The translations under genes and the position numbers were made by a program. From the NCBI GenBank assembly GCA_964633715.1, contig CAZWHQ010000072.1:1-12715 (forward strand): a stretch of 12,715 nt of DNA, read 5' to 3'. A model generated the notes under the pieces. That model saw only the letters and a list, made by a program, of their open reading frames with translations, was not told where the DNA came from and ran no database searches. This stretch comes from JAUWVG01 sp964633715. Its GTDB lineage: Bacteria; Acidobacteriota; Aminicenantia; Aminicenantales; Aminicenantaceae. Below are positions 11,939 to 12,715 of the stretch, in pieces. Every line of letters begins with the position of its first letter. The first letter of the stretch is position 1.

Positions 11939-12715
11939 GAATTTGTCCAGAAGTTCCGTATACAGGTTCGACATATCCATTTCTACTCCATCGATAAAAA
12001 CATGAGTGATGTTTGTTCCTAACTCCAAAATATCGCCATCGGCAAGAACAACATTGGCAATTTTCCCTTTCTCTAAACTTCCCAGTTTGTCTCCCATCCC
12101 AAATATTTCTGCAGGATAAATCGTGACAGCTTTAAGGGCTTCTTGTTTGTCCAGCCCAAATGCTGCTGCTTTTGCTGCATGATAGGGTAAATCTTTGGCT
12201 AAGCTCGCGCTCTGAGAGGAAAAAGCGATTTTTACACCGGCTTGGCTTAATATGGAAGGATTTCTGTAAAGGGCATCATACCCATCTTCCCATTTAGCAG
12301 GCTGCGCATAGAGGGACGCAAAAACAACAGGAATTCCTGATTCCTTAATTTTTTCTGGTATTTTCCATCCATATGATACGCCATAAAAAATTGCTTTTAG
12401 ATTTTCATCCTTGACAAATTTGATGGCATCTAAAATATCTTGTTCCGCATGGACAGAGATCATAACCGGAATCTTCCCATTGATGACAGGAAGCAGGTTT
12501 TCGAGGATTTCGTCGAATTCCGGAAGTAAAAGTCGTGAATCCTTTTTGGCGGTCTCTTTTCGTTTCTGATAATACCTGGCTTTATTCAAAAGGTCCTTGA
12601 GTTCTACAATCTGACGGGAAGCCTGTTCTTGGGTCGAAGATGTGCTCTGTCTTCTAGAACTGCGACCGGACGGGAATACGATATGCAAGGCAACGGGGCT
12701 TTTAATTACAAGTTC
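11921..12715 (-). CDS. Amidohydrolase-family protein, C-terminal part (runs off window)
   Basis: The frame is open to the window edge, so the 264 visible residues are the C-terminal portion of a longer protein; the TTG at 12688 is internal, since ELVIKSPVA precedes it in frame. The segment fits the imidazolonepropionase-like amidohydrolases: a VMISVHAEQDILDAIKFV strand-helix with a candidate metal His, a later barrel strand GVKIAFSS, and the highly typical end (HAAKAAAFGLDKQEALKAVTIYPAEIFG, then LGSLEKGKIANVVLADGDIL). These enzymes hydrolyse cyclic or acyclic amide bonds and are often periplasmic in this type of organism. Later metal positions look changed: GVSYG where a His-Gly is usual, and SSQS where TDS is usual. 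The protein may be a catalytically reduced paralogue. The substrate cannot be predicted. Confidence 0.78.
   Translation of the reverse strand, partial: ELVIKSPVALHIVFPSGRSSRRQSTSSTQEQASRQIVELKDLLNKARYYQKRKETAKKDSRLLLPEFDEILENLLPVINGKIPVMISVHAEQDILDAIKFVKDENLKAIFYGVSYGWKIPEKIKESGIPVVFASLYAQPAKWEDGYDALYRNPSILSQAGVKIAFSSQSASLAKDLPYHAAKAAAFGLDKQEALKAVTIYPAEIFGMGDKLGSLEKGKIANVVLADGDILELGTNITHVFIDGVEMDMSNLYTELLDKFKKRHK

Overview
The window looks like chromosome of a Gram-negative, probably anaerobic bacterium of moderate-to-low GC (my estimate is a little above 40 percent). A lipoprotein with RlpA and SPOR domains indicates an outer membrane. The truncated secreted six-bladed beta-propeller gene, the periplasmic-type amidohydrolase and the HspR-controlled chaperone operon together recall Candidatus Aminicenantes or nearby Acidobacteriota. 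That placement rests on remembered sequence style and was not tested. There is no CRISPR array, transposase, integrase or phage gene.

Layout. Positions 1-870 are a decayed patch. They hold a 3'-truncated beta-propeller gene (minus), an apparent C-terminal remnant of another gene (plus, no start codon) and several inverted repeats. At 872-1465 is a secreted, lysine-rich DUF5667-like protein (plus). A minus-strand tRNA-Asn with its own promoter follows at 1546-1618. A stress operon then runs leftward on the minus strand: dnaK (6850), dnaJ, hspR, a sigma-70 factor and a DnaC/DnaI-like ATPase (ending at 1691). The last four genes are joined by 4-nt start/stop overlaps. The dnaK promoter is close to consensus and is covered by a HAIR-like inverted repeat, the operator type bound by HspR, so the operon probably represses itself through the third gene and loses that repression when DnaK is occupied by unfolded protein. 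A strong bidirectional terminator (6989-7024) separates it from the next unit.

Upstream on the same strand are a malic enzyme (7053-8405, own promoter) and a two-gene purine operon (8544-10363). The purine operon encodes a PurO-type IMP cyclohydrolase and a stand-alone AICAR transformylase. Together they do the last two steps of IMP synthesis normally done by bifunctional PurH. Divergent from purO are a LOG-family nucleotide hydrolase and an RlpA-SPOR lipoprotein (10504-11909, plus). The right edge holds the C-terminal part of an amidohydrolase (minus) that is convergent with rlpA.

The most interesting points are the HspR operator and promoter arrangement, a sigma factor with a changed -10-reading helix inside the chaperone operon, the split PurO/AICARFT replacement for PurH, a long-range inverted repeat between dnaK and dnaJ, and an RlpA in which the usual catalytic Asp is Asn. 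I see no clearly new defence or mobile system here.
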